A program made the position numbers and the translations under genes. A DNA stretch of 64,000 nt from Paenibacillus sp. BIHB 4019 (GTDB lineage: Bacteria; Bacillota; Bacilli; Paenibacillales; Paenibacillaceae), in contig NZ_CP016808.1 in assembly GCF_002741035.1 (NCBI RefSeq), positions 682,001 through 746,000 of the forward strand, read 5' to 3'. Positions 26,639 to 35,056 of this stretch are shown piece by piece (the stretch's first letter is position 1; each line of letters begins with the position of its first letter). The notes beneath the pieces are model-generated. The model had not been told where the DNA came from. It worked only from the letters and a program-made list of their open reading frames with translations, and did not search any database.

Positions 26639-27451
26639 TCACTCCATCGCACGATGGAACATCAGCCACTGCTTGGCAAAATCAACTGCCTCTTTCAGAT
26701 CAAAAAGCCGGGACTCGGCGCTGCCTACCGCACCTTTTTGCACGGAGCCTTCATAGTCGTAGCACTGCCCGATCTGGGCAAAATCTGCCGAATCATAGGC
26801 GAAATCCGTGAACCATTTCCACACTCGCTCGTCCCCTTCATAAATAGCGGTTCCTAGCTGTTTCATCGGCAGCCGCTCACAAATCGCTTCAGCCAGATGA
26901 AAGCTTGTGCAGGATTCATACCCCGTCCCCAGCATCAGCACCTTGGCGCCCAAGCCATACAGCTTCCCAAGTGGCGATGCCATGCCGAATTGCGGGCTTA
27001 GCATATGCTCGGATGTGATAAGCTCCGCATACTTGCCATTGGCGCAAAAAGACACCTGCGGATGCGCTGAACGCACCGTCGCCGGGAACGTGCGGAACAG
27101 CTCGGCAATACGCCCCATTCCCCGCGTTGGCGACAAAGCCGGATCGAAAGCCGGAAGCTCCCGATAAATCGTCTCATACCACTCCTCTGGAACTGGCGGA
27201 TTTCCCCATTCGGCCGGATCGCTCCAATCTCCGCTTTGCGCAGGCATAATTAATGTGCCTTCATCCCCAACCGCCTGCATAAGCGCCTGCACCATAGCCT
27301 GCGGCCCGCCGCATACCCAGCCCAAGCGCGACAAGGAGGCGTGCACCAGCACGGAATCGCCCTCTCGAACGCCTAATCTTCGCAAGTCCTGAACGATGTT
27401 GTTTATCGTAATCGGCCTTTTCTGACTGTTGATCAACTGCTGTTCTCTCAC
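26639..27451 (-). CDS. AAC(3)-family aminoglycoside N-acetyltransferase-like protein
   Basis: A 270-residue member of the antibiotic acetyltransferase family (AAC(3)/YokD/FrbF type), which uses acetyl-CoA. I see VLVHASLSRLGWVCGGPQAM near the start, TLIMPAQSGDWSDP, SPTRGMGRIAELFRTFP, HPQVSFCANGKYAELIT with the expected His, and KVLMLGTGYESCTSFHLAE. All are typical. Many chromosomal members do not confer resistance, so the substrate is open. It starts at 27451 and lies 18 bases after a methyltransferase gene in the same direction; its 3' end adjoins the leader of CRISPR array 1. Confidence 0.9.
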   Translation of the reverse strand: MREQQLINSQKRPITINNIVQDLRRLGVREGDSVLVHASLSRLGWVCGGPQAMVQALMQAVGDEGTLIMPAQSGDWSDPAEWGNPPVPEEWYETIYRELPAFDPALSPTRGMGRIAELFRTFPATVRSAHPQVSFCANGKYAELITSEHMLSPQFGMASPLGKLYGLGAKVLMLGTGYESCTSFHLAEAICERLPMKQLGTAIYEGDERVWKWFTDFAYDSADFAQIGQCYDYEGSVQKGAVGSAESRLFDLKEAVDFAKQWLMFHRAME

Positions 27452-27468
27452 CTTTGTGCCCCCTGCTT

Positions 27469-28218
27469 CTACCTTTGTGCTTTAATCATAAACCGCTCTG
27501 CGTTCGTCTTGATGCCTTTTTCCGACTTATTGTCCCTAATGAACGCTTCTAATCGCCCAAAATCTTCCGGCTGCCGCCCGAAATTCGGAATAATCGGCGT
27601 ATGCTTAAGCAGAAAAATCAAATCCTCCGCCGTCTCATAAAACTCCGCGACGTTCCACTCCATAACCTCAATCTTCGTAAAGCCAGCTTCCGTCAGCTCC
27701 AATAGATACCGCTCCTTGAGCGAGCCCGGCTTCTCCCCGTAAGCTTGCCCTCTTCCGAACGCCTGCTTGAGATTAAGCTTATCGTACTCGCTCACTTGCT
27801 GCGTCAGAAATGTACCGCCATTCTCCAGCACACGGGCTACCTCCTGCGCATTAAAGGCGGAATGCCTGCAAGCAACGGTCTGAAAGAAGCGGTCTGGAAA
27901 ATCTAGCTTGTCCGCATTCATTTGCAATACACGAACGTTGCCTCGCCCGGCTTTCGTTATATTTTTCATTGCGGTATTGACCATGCCTGTAGATAAATCA
28001 ATGCCCACCAGCAGCAGGGCACAGTCCGCAATTGATAAGATAGCCTCCCCGCCGCCCGTGCCAATATCGAGCAGAAGATCGGTTTTTCGGCTAAGCTTGA
28101 CGACCTCCTGATACAAGTCCCACTTCGCTTCCTCCGAAATGCACTTCAGCCTGCTGAAATCCCAGCCATTGCTCGCTCCAACCTCATTATAAAAAGCCTC
28201 GTAGTCGATTTGATTCAT
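27469..28218 (-). CDS. Class I SAM-dependent methyltransferase
   Basis: A 249-residue methyltransferase with motif I LLDIGTGGGEAIL, an acidic residue at the end of the next strand (LLVGIDLSTGMVNTA), and motif III-IV region NADKLDFPDRFFQTVACRHS. The C-terminal part (EVMEWNVAEFYETAEDLIFLLKHTPIIPNF) resembles small-molecule methyltransferases. The substrate is unknown. Probably in one transcript with the acetyltransferase gene downstream. Confidence 0.88.
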   Translation of the reverse strand: MNQIDYEAFYNEVGASNGWDFSRLKCISEEAKWDLYQEVVKLSRKTDLLLDIGTGGGEAILSIADCALLLVGIDLSTGMVNTAMKNITKAGRGNVRVLQMNADKLDFPDRFFQTVACRHSAFNAQEVARVLENGGTFLTQQVSEYDKLNLKQAFGRGQAYGEKPGSLKERYLLELTEAGFTKIEVMEWNVAEFYETAEDLIFLLKHTPIIPNFGRQPEDFGRLEAFIRDNKSEKGIKTNAERFMIKAQR

Positions 28219-28389
28219 TATGATTCAGCCTTTCCTTAAAAAGCCACATTAACCCATGCGTGCATAAGTGTCTAAAAGACAGCTGCTTTGTAAATTGTAA
28301 CATTTTAGGGTGCGTTTTCGTAGTAAGGAGTATATTAAAGGCGGCTGCGCGCTTTTGCAGGCCAATCCTTGTACCCGGGGGAATTTGCG

Positions 28390-28659
28390 ATGAGAAACGA
28401 AAAATTAGTTCTTGTGCTGTCGCTATTTTTAATTTTTGTCGGTTTTACCGCTATACTTTTTGGCTATTGGGAAGCCTTGCAGCCGAAAACAGGCCCCGTT
28501 GGCAACGGAGCCGCCTTGCCGACCTTCCTTCAAATACTCCCCTCAATTCTAGCCATCGTGACGGGCATTCTGAATCTAGCCCATATCGTCTATCGCCGCA
28601 GGAAAGCTTATTTTAATAACAAAGACAATCAAGAGAATACGGATCAAAATCCCTCATAG
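28390..28659 (+). CDS. Small membrane protein, 89 residues
   Basis: Starts at ATG 28390 (MRNEKLVLVLSLFLIFVGF). Two hydrophobic segments (about 5-25 and 44-64) are joined by a short polar loop, and the last 25 residues are charged (RRRKAYFNNKDNQENTDQ). Family not recognised. A GGGGGAA run lies just upstream as a possible ribosome binding site. Confidence 0.6.
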   Translation: MRNEKLVLVLSLFLIFVGFTAILFGYWEALQPKTGPVGNGAALPTFLQILPSILAIVTGILNLAHIVYRRRKAYFNNKDNQENTDQNPS

Positions 28660-28700
28660 AAAAAGGCAGCTATACCAACACCCGGCTTGCTAGTCGTCCC

Positions 28701-29546
28701 CTACTTCGGAAGCTGCGCAGCATAGCGCTTGCGCAGCGCATGGAGCCGATCCAGCTGATTAAGCGCCTGCTGGCCTTGCCGCTTCGTCACAGCTACCGTC
28801 AATGCATCCACCAATGCAACTGGGGCCGTCATCGAATGAAAGCCCTCCAGCTCCCCCCGATCCAATTGCAGCACAATATCACTCTGCTCCAGCATATCCG
28901 AGACGAGCAAATCCGTGACCAGCACCGTCCGATAACCCGCCGCCCTGCCCTGCTCCAAAATAACCGTCAGCTCCGGCGACCGCCTGACAAAGCCAAACAT
29001 CAGCACGACATCCTCTTCCCCCGCGTGAGTCAACGTTTCAAACAGCTCGCTGCCGCTGGCCTCCATCGCCACCACCTGCACGCCGATCCGATTCAGGCGG
29101 AATTGCAGTAGCGCAACGAGGCAGAACGCCGCCCCCGAGCCAAAAATATAAACTTTACGCGCGGCATGAACCGCCTCCACCGTCTGATGAAACGCTGCCC
29201 GCTCCACCCGCTGCTTCGTGACCGCAACATTATTTGCGGCTATGTCCAATATTTCGCCCACAACATCGGCGGCTTCCGAATCGACCTTATTTAAAATCTG
29301 CTTCATTTTATGAGCAGGGGTAGCATGTTCATTTTGCAGCAAATGCTTCTTGAAGGCTTTCAAATTGGCAAAACCAATCGTGGACCAAAAACGCGAAACG
29401 GTCGCCGTACTGACCCCAACTGCCTGCGCAATGTCCTCCTCCGTGCAATAGGGAATTTGCGCAAGCGCGCCCGCTACATAATTGGCTATCGCCTGCTGGC
29501 TTTTTGACATTTTGTCCAAATCCATTTTGATATTAATCGGTACCAT
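28701..29546 (-). CDS. MurR/RpiR-family transcriptional regulator
   Basis: A 281-residue regulator: N-terminal winged HTH of the RpiR type (IPYCTEEDIAQAVGVSTATVSRFWSTIGFANLKAFKKHL, residues 30-70) and a C-terminal SIS sugar-isomerase domain (ARKVYIFGSGAAFCLVALLQFRLNRIGV near 130-160) that senses phosphosugars. It is divergent from the ECF transporter operon at 29794 and separated from it by 247 bases that contain repeated AT-rich sites (29640-29682). Local control of that operon is therefore likely. Confidence 0.9.
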   Translation of the reverse strand: MVPINIKMDLDKMSKSQQAIANYVAGALAQIPYCTEEDIAQAVGVSTATVSRFWSTIGFANLKAFKKHLLQNEHATPAHKMKQILNKVDSEAADVVGEILDIAANNVAVTKQRVERAAFHQTVEAVHAARKVYIFGSGAAFCLVALLQFRLNRIGVQVVAMEASGSELFETLTHAGEEDVVLMFGFVRRSPELTVILEQGRAAGYRTVLVTDLLVSDMLEQSDIVLQLDRGELEGFHSMTAPVALVDALTVAVTKRQGQQALNQLDRLHALRKRYAAQLPK

Positions 29547-29639
29547 GATGTGCCCTCCCTATGCCTGTTCCTGTGTCTCAAAAGCATGCTTTCATCAGCA
29601 GTATAGCATTCGCTGCAATTTTATGAAAGTTTTTTATCA

Positions 29640-29682
29640 AAAATTATTTTATGAAAATTATTTTACAGAAACGAAATAATTC
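29640..29682. promoter_or_regulatory. Candidate operator for the RpiR regulator
   Basis: AAAATTATTTTA occurs twice, at 29640-29651 and 29654-29665, 14 bases apart, followed by a related GAAATAATTC at 29673-29682. The sites lie between the divergent regulator and the ECF operon. Binding is inferred from position only. Confidence 0.45.
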
Positions 29683-29793
29683 GTTGATGATGCGTTAACA
29701 GTTCCTCTATATATTGAAAAAGAGTTCGCTGCTGCACTGAGGCAGGCGAAGCGAATCTCGCCTCAATCCCATTTTGCTTAGGAGGAATTTAAC

Positions 29794-30675
29794 GTGACAT
29801 CCGCGCTTAAACGCCGTTACGAATTGACGCAATCCCAGAAGCTTATGGTGTTCATACTGGCTATGTCGCTTTACGGCATTTCCAATATGTTCTCCGAGCT
29901 TATTCCCGAGCTCAAGCTTGGGCCAATTGAAATCAAGGTCGAATATTTTGCCTTCATTCCGCTCACTTTATGTATTTTGTTCAACCCGCTGTATGCCGCG
30001 CTGGGCGCTTCCTTCGGCGAAATTATTTTCGGAGAGCTGCTGCTGGGGCAATTCGGCGGACTCGGGGAGCTGGAAAAATTCATTGAGTTCTCGCTCGCCA
30101 TGTACGTTGCCGGACTGCTCGTCAGCGATCCCCGCAACCGCAAGCAGCTTGCTCTAGCTTCCTTCGTTGCAGTAGGCATTGACCAAATGCTCGGCACGAT
30201 TGTCGATGTCGGCAAAGTATGGTTTGGGATTGAGGAATTTGAGGCGGTGCCGGGGCTGCCAGAAAGCATTTTGCTCATTGAGGGCCTTAGCTTCCTGAAC
30301 GCCATGATCATTACGGGCATTTTCTTCTCCCTGCTGCCAACGCTGTTTCTCGTACCAAGACTCTATGGAAAAATCGAGCCGCTGCTCGGCATGAAGCCGC
30401 GCGACAGCCGGGTTCCGCTCTCTCTTGGACAGCTGATGACGCCGCGCTTGCTCATTACGGGCATTTGCTTTTTCTTCCTTGCGGTCGTCGCCGAATTTCT
30501 GGCCGAGTCAGATATCAACTTCGCCGTCTGGGAGCCGGAATTTATTGAGCAATATGGCAGCGGCTATATGTGGGTGAGCATCGGTGCCGCAGCGCTCGTC
30601 CTGCTCGCCACCGTGGCATTCGCGATGCGTTCCAAAGCGAAAACCGCCCAGAAGCCGGGGGATATAAAGCTTTGA
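29794..30675 (+). CDS. ECF transporter substrate-binding (S) component, substrate unknown
   Basis: A 293-residue membrane protein with about six to eight hydrophobic segments. The first part (MVFILAMSLYGISNMFSELIPELKLGPIEIKVEY then PLTLCILFNPLYAALGASFGEII) has the look of S components, which bind a vitamin or metabolite for an energy-coupling-factor importer. It is longer than the common 180-200 residues. The downstream genes encode the fused ATPase and the T component, with TTGA overlap, so the assignment is well supported by context. An AGGAGG site precedes the start at 29794. Confidence 0.82.
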   Translation: MTSALKRRYELTQSQKLMVFILAMSLYGISNMFSELIPELKLGPIEIKVEYFAFIPLTLCILFNPLYAALGASFGEIIFGELLLGQFGGLGELEKFIEFSLAMYVAGLLVSDPRNRKQLALASFVAVGIDQMLGTIVDVGKVWFGIEEFEAVPGLPESILLIEGLSFLNAMIITGIFFSLLPTLFLVPRLYGKIEPLLGMKPRDSRVPLSLGQLMTPRLLITGICFFFLAVVAEFLAESDINFAVWEPEFIEQYGSGYMWVSIGAAALVLLATVAFAMRSKAKTAQKPGDIKL

Positions 30676-32618
30676 GCAACTTACAGCATCAACCTAACGC
30701 CGCAACGATGACCGCACGAGCTGCCGCCGCTGCGACTACAGCTCCTATTATTGAAATGAACGACGTTTGCTTTCAATATCCAGGTGCTGAGGGAATGGCC
30801 TTGCACGATATAAAGCTGGCGATCCAGCCTGGCGAATTTATCGCCATCGCCGGGACGAATGGGAGCGGCAAATCGACGCTCTGCAAATGCTTGAACGGCC
30901 TTATTCCTAATTATTATGTTGGCGATTTGAGCGGATCGATTCGGGTAGCTGGCATGGATGCCGCAAACGAAACGGTGTCCTCCCTTTCACGGAAGGTGAC
31001 TTACGTCTTTCAGGATTTTGAAAATCAGCTCGTGCGTCCGACTGTGTACGATGAAGCCTGCTTTGCACCGCTTAATTACGGCTATGCGGACTATCGCCAG
31101 CGCGGGGAAAGGGCGCTCGCTATGCTTGGTCTTGAGCCTTTACGCGACCAATGGATTTGGCAGCTTAGCGGCGGGCAGAAGCATATGACTGCGCTGGCAG
31201 GCGCGCTCGCTCTTGATCCCGATGTCATCATCGTGGACGAGCCTGTCGCCCAGCTTGATCCTTATCATGCCAAGCTGATCTACGATAAGCTCGCCATGCT
31301 CAACAAGCAATACGGCAAAACGATCATCGTCATTGAGCATCACACTGAATTTATTGCCGATTATTGCGATAAAGTCGTATTGATGGATAGCGGCACCATT
31401 CGCTGGATTAAGCCTGTACAGGAGGCGCTGTCCCGCGTCGATGAATTGGCAGCGCTGAATATTTTGCCGCCGCAGGTCACCTTGGCGGTGCGAAATTGGG
31501 AAGCCCGGAGCGGAAAAGCAGCAGCAACGGCAGCCGATTCGCTATATCCGATTACGCTGGCGGAGGCTGCGGTTTATTTTCAGAAGGATACGGAAGCAGT
31601 GGCTGGTGCCAAAAAAGCGAATCAGTTGCAAGCCGCTTTTCCGTCTGCTAGGCAGGCCGGGTTTATAGCAAAGCAGGAATCACAAGCGCTCAGCCATTCC
31701 GCCAATTCAAGCTCAGTGCCGGCTAAGGCTGCGGATGCGGCGGCACCGCAAGAGTTGATTCGCTTCGAGCATGTATCCTACGGCTACAAAACAATAACGC
31801 GTGCGCTTCATCCTGTTATTCGCGATCTGAATCTTTCGATTTACGAGGGCGACCGAATTGCGCTTGTCGGCAACAATGGGGCAGGAAAATCGACACTGCT
31901 TAAGCTTATTTCCGGCATTCGCCGTCCCAATAAGGGCGAGCTAACCGTTTGCGGCCGCTTAACGAAGCGCCATTCGCCCGAGCAGCTGTCTGAATTCGTC
32001 TCCTTTATCTATCAGCATCCGGAGGAAATGTTTATTGAGGATTCGGTGCGCAAGGATGTGGAGTTTTTCCCAAAAGCCCGAAATAAAGCGGGATTTTCGG
32101 CCTTTACCGATGAAGTGCTGGAGCGGCTGCGGCTCACCGAGCTTCAGGATCGCGATGGCAGATTGTTAAGCGGCGGGCAGCAGCGGCGAGCTACCCTTGC
32201 AATTGGCCTCGCGATGCGTCCAACGGTGATGCTGCTCGATGAGCCGACGGCCAGTCTCGATGCTTCAAGCCGGCGCGAAATGACCGCCATGCTTGCCGAG
32301 CTGGAGGATCAGGTCAAGGCGACGCTGATTGCCACGCATGATATGCAGCTTGTTGCCGAATGGGCAAATCGCGTCATCGTGATGCATAACGGCCAGGTGC
32401 TGCTGGATACGGATACGCGTTCCTTGTTCCGCGAGCTTCACGTATTGGAGCAGGCCGGACTTATTCCGCCGCAAATTGTGCTGCTCAGCGATCGGCTTGG
32501 CCTAGAGCCGCCTTGTCTGTCCGTTGACGAATTGCTTTGCCGCCTGGCTGGGGCCGCATCTGCGGACGCAGCAGAGCAACTGCCTAGAGAGGAGTCCATC
32601 ACGAGTGGAAGCCATTAA
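30672..32618 (+). CDS. ECF transporter double ATPase (EcfA1-EcfA2 fused)
   Basis: A 648-residue protein with two ABC ATPase domains. Domain 1 (about residues 30-280): Walker A AGTNGSGKSTLCK, signature LSGGQKHM, Walker B DVIIVDEPVAQLD, H-loop IEHH. Domain 2 (about 370-610): GNNGAGKSTLLK, LLSGGQQRRATLA, VMLLDEPTASLD, IATHDM. An Ala/Gln/Ser-rich linker joins them. The two halves are normally separate proteins in the housekeeping ECF module. Start TTG 30672 overlaps the stop of the S component (TTGA) and has GGGGGA nine bases upstream. Confidence 0.93.
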   Translation: MSNLQHQPNAATMTARAAAAATTAPIIEMNDVCFQYPGAEGMALHDIKLAIQPGEFIAIAGTNGSGKSTLCKCLNGLIPNYYVGDLSGSIRVAGMDAANETVSSLSRKVTYVFQDFENQLVRPTVYDEACFAPLNYGYADYRQRGERALAMLGLEPLRDQWIWQLSGGQKHMTALAGALALDPDVIIVDEPVAQLDPYHAKLIYDKLAMLNKQYGKTIIVIEHHTEFIADYCDKVVLMDSGTIRWIKPVQEALSRVDELAALNILPPQVTLAVRNWEARSGKAAATAADSLYPITLAEAAVYFQKDTEAVAGAKKANQLQAAFPSARQAGFIAKQESQALSHSANSSSVPAKAADAAAPQELIRFEHVSYGYKTITRALHPVIRDLNLSIYEGDRIALVGNNGAGKSTLLKLISGIRRPNKGELTVCGRLTKRHSPEQLSEFVSFIYQHPEEMFIEDSVRKDVEFFPKARNKAGFSAFTDEVLERLRLTELQDRDGRLLSGGQQRRATLAIGLAMRPTVMLLDEPTASLDASSRREMTAMLAELEDQVKATLIATHDMQLVAEWANRVIVMHNGQVLLDTDTRSLFRELHVLEQAGLIPPQIVLLSDRLGLEPPCLSVDELLCRLAGAASADAAEQLPREESITSGSH

Positions 32619-33432
32619 ACAAAATTTGATCGACAAGCTCAGCGTCGAGCAAATCAAAATCGAGCTGATGCGCACCGCCTTCGGCCGCCAATCTACTTTT
32701 TTATCGCGCTTCGACCCGAGGATTCTTATCATCTGGTATTCCTTTTTCGCTATAGCGCCGTGGTTCATTCATAACAAATTCATTCTGCTGGGGCTGCTCG
32801 TGCCAATCGTCGCGCTCACCTTGTCCTCCAAGGTCAGCCCGCTTGTCCTCATCATTATGGGCATTGGGCTCATCAGCGAAATCAGCTACATTCTGCTTGG
32901 CTCGCTGCTGTTCGGCGGAAGTCTCGCCAGCTTCTGGCCCCTCATGACACTTACGCTGAAAATATTGCTCATTTCACTCGCCAGCATTGCTGTATTCTCC
33001 AGCATGGACCCCGAGAAGCTGAGCGATGCGCTGCTCAGTCTGGGCATGCCGGCGCAGTTCAGCTTCGGCGTCTCTTATGGCTACCGTATGCTGCCGATAC
33101 TAATCGAGGAATATCACAACATTATTCACTCCTTCCGCCTGCGCGGACGCTCGCCGCAGCGGAAAGGGATTTTCGGCTGGCGCTCCCTCGTCTATTTGGC
33201 GACGATCAGCGTCCGCGCCTTTTATCCGCTAATTTTAAATACAGCGAAGCGCACCCGCACAACGGTTGAAGCGCTGGAGGTGCGCGGCTTTACGTATTCC
33301 TTGGTCAGCCCGGACGCGAAGAAGCTGAAGCTCGCCTATTTGCGCATTCGCCCGCTGGACTTTGTATTTCTCGGCTGCTCCCTCTGCTATATGATTGCGC
33401 TGGCGGTAGCAGGACAGCATTTTTCTTTATAA
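32605..33432 (+). CDS. ECF transporter T component (transmembrane scaffold)
   Basis: A 275-residue membrane protein that couples the ATPases to the S component. It has the CbiQ/EcfT layout: hydrophobic N-terminal half, then long cytoplasmic helices with the coupling pattern HSFRLRGRSPQR and KRTRTTVEALEVRGFT, both with the Ala/Arg-x-Gly type motif that touches the ATPases. Start GTG 32605 lies inside the end of the ATPase gene and has AGGAG ten bases before it. The gene set S-A1A2-T is complete and dedicated. Confidence 0.9.
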   Translation: MEAIKQNLIDKLSVEQIKIELMRTAFGRQSTFLSRFDPRILIIWYSFFAIAPWFIHNKFILLGLLVPIVALTLSSKVSPLVLIIMGIGLISEISYILLGSLLFGGSLASFWPLMTLTLKILLISLASIAVFSSMDPEKLSDALLSLGMPAQFSFGVSYGYRMLPILIEEYHNIIHSFRLRGRSPQRKGIFGWRSLVYLATISVRAFYPLILNTAKRTRTTVEALEVRGFTYSLVSPDAKKLKLAYLRIRPLDFVFLGCSLCYMIALAVAGQHFSL

Positions 33433-33467
33433 TTGACTATCGACACGGAAATGGAGACCTCAGCTAT

Positions 33468-34226
33468 ATGATGAATCTTGATTTGCACACCCACGGCAAG
33501 CTATCGAAAAAAACGCATTTTTCGCTCGACTATTTCGCCGCCATGACGGCTGAAGCCATTGATAATGGTCTAAACGCCATTGCGTTGACCGAGCATTTTA
33601 ACACATTGAACTATACAGATATGCTGGACCAGCTTGACGCAGCCTTCGCCTATCAGGACGATTATTATGATGTGAATGGCCTGAAGGTGTTTACGGGCAT
33701 GGAGGTAGATGTTGCGGAGCGCGGGCATATTTTAATCATAGGCAATCGCTTGTACCTGCGCGATTTGCGCCAGCAATTGGAGCCCTATGCGGAAAAAGGC
33801 AGCTTTATCCCTTTTTCCGAGCTGATGGATCGTACGGAGGATGCTCCCGTGCTGCGGATTGGTGCGCATCCGATGCGGGAGAGCAATCCGCTTACGCAGT
33901 ACGCGGCCGAGCAGCTGCGGCGGCTTCACGCGTTGGACATTAACGCGAAGGACTTGTATCAATATGGCCCCGCCATGGCCGATCAGGTTCGCCAGCTTGC
34001 GGCTGAAATCGGCTTGCCCGCCTGCGCAGGCAGCGACTCCCATCAGCCGCTCCAGTTCGGCAGCGTATGGAATGTGCTGGAGCGGGATTGCTGCACCGCC
34101 GCCGAGCTGCGCGAAGAGCTGCAAAACGGCCGCTACTCCGTAGAAATCTCCCCCTGCCTCAGCGTCAAGGTGAAAGCTGCGCAGATGATGAAGGAGCTTT
34201 TGAAGAAAACGATGACGGTGGAATAA
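33468..34226 (+). CDS. PHP-domain phosphoesterase
   Basis: A 252-residue protein of the polymerase-and-histidinol-phosphatase fold. LDLHTHGKLSKK gives the first HxH metal pair, ALTEHFN the second site, FTGMEVDVAERGHIL the third, RIGAHPM the fourth and CAGSDSHQP the late Asp-His pair, so the metal centre looks complete. It lies 35 bases after the T component, in the ECF operon, which suggests that it removes a phosphate from the transported compound or its product. That is inferred. Confidence 0.88.
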   Translation: MMNLDLHTHGKLSKKTHFSLDYFAAMTAEAIDNGLNAIALTEHFNTLNYTDMLDQLDAAFAYQDDYYDVNGLKVFTGMEVDVAERGHILIIGNRLYLRDLRQQLEPYAEKGSFIPFSELMDRTEDAPVLRIGAHPMRESNPLTQYAAEQLRRLHALDINAKDLYQYGPAMADQVRQLAAEIGLPACAGSDSHQPLQFGSVWNVLERDCCTAAELREELQNGRYSVEISPCLSVKVKAAQMMKELLKKTMTVE

Positions 34227-34245
34227 GGTTGAGGCTTTTAGTATA

Positions 34246-34296
34246 AATAGGCTGCTTCCGCGTGGATGATACAACGCGGAAACAGCCTATTTTTTT
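34246..34296 (+). terminator. Terminator of the ECF-PHP operon
   Basis: AATAGGCTG-TTCCGCGT pairs with ACGCGGAA-CAGCCTATT, followed by TTTTTT. Between it and the next start at 34529 there is no gene. Confidence 0.9.
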
Positions 34297-34528
34297 CAAA
34301 TTAAATGAATGTGCGCTTAGTAACTCAAATTAGTAATCGCTCGGGATGAATGGCTTGCCTTATCAACCATTGTAAAATAAGACTTAAAATATGCATGGAA
34401 ATTTTAATGGAAAGTGGGGGAAATTGCTGCCGATCTTCACTTTTAAAGAATATCTCCTCTTTTATCGCCATAATTTAAGCTGAAAGAACTTACATTTATT
34501 TATCTGACGAAAGTGAGGGGTGCTTTAA

Positions 34529-34981
34529 ATGCCAAGCATACTACAATATTCTACTCAAGATGTGCAGCCCGGTACAGGTTCCCTGCCGCTGCAATTAACG
34601 CAAGGTGTAGAAATCTTTTTGACATCAATATGGCTAACCGCAACCAATACCACAAATCAATTAACTTTTTGGGGAAATGTAGGCTGGTCTATTCAATTGT
34701 TGAATCAGGCAGTAACCCCCCAGCTGACTATCCGAATCCGGCAAAATGGCTCCAGTTCAACCGATCCTATATTATTTCAGACAACTGATTCTGAGCTATT
34801 CCCTGGAAATTTGGGGTTCATTACACTAACGAATTTTAATACCTCATTCATTCATACAAGGGTACCAGACCCTACAAAAATTGGTGTTGCAGTACCTTTT
34901 TACTTGACTGTTTCCTATATTGGGCTAGGAAATGTGGCCATATCAGGTCCCGTCAACTTGACAGGCCAAGTATTAGGCTAG
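34529..34981 (+). CDS. Hypothetical beta-rich protein, 150 residues
   Basis: Not recognised. No signal peptide; rich in Thr, Asn, Gln, Ile and Leu with alternating hydrophobic residues (LTIRIRQNGSSSTDPILFQ; FYLTVSYIGLGNVAISGPVN), which suggests an all-beta fold such as a jelly roll. It has no Cys. Starts at 34529 behind GAGGGG. The next gene, 75 bases on, encodes a BNR-repeat propeller with similar composition (Asn, Thr, Ser, Ile rich), so the two may be made together, perhaps on the spore or cell surface. Confidence 0.65.
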   Translation: MPSILQYSTQDVQPGTGSLPLQLTQGVEIFLTSIWLTATNTTNQLTFWGNVGWSIQLLNQAVTPQLTIRIRQNGSSSTDPILFQTTDSELFPGNLGFITLTNFNTSFIHTRVPDPTKIGVAVPFYLTVSYIGLGNVAISGPVNLTGQVLG

Positions 34982-35056
34982 CTTGCATTCCCGAGCTTTC
35001 CATGTGACTTATTGTTCGAACATTGCTACTAAGACTCGAGGGGGCGAGGCGCATAT

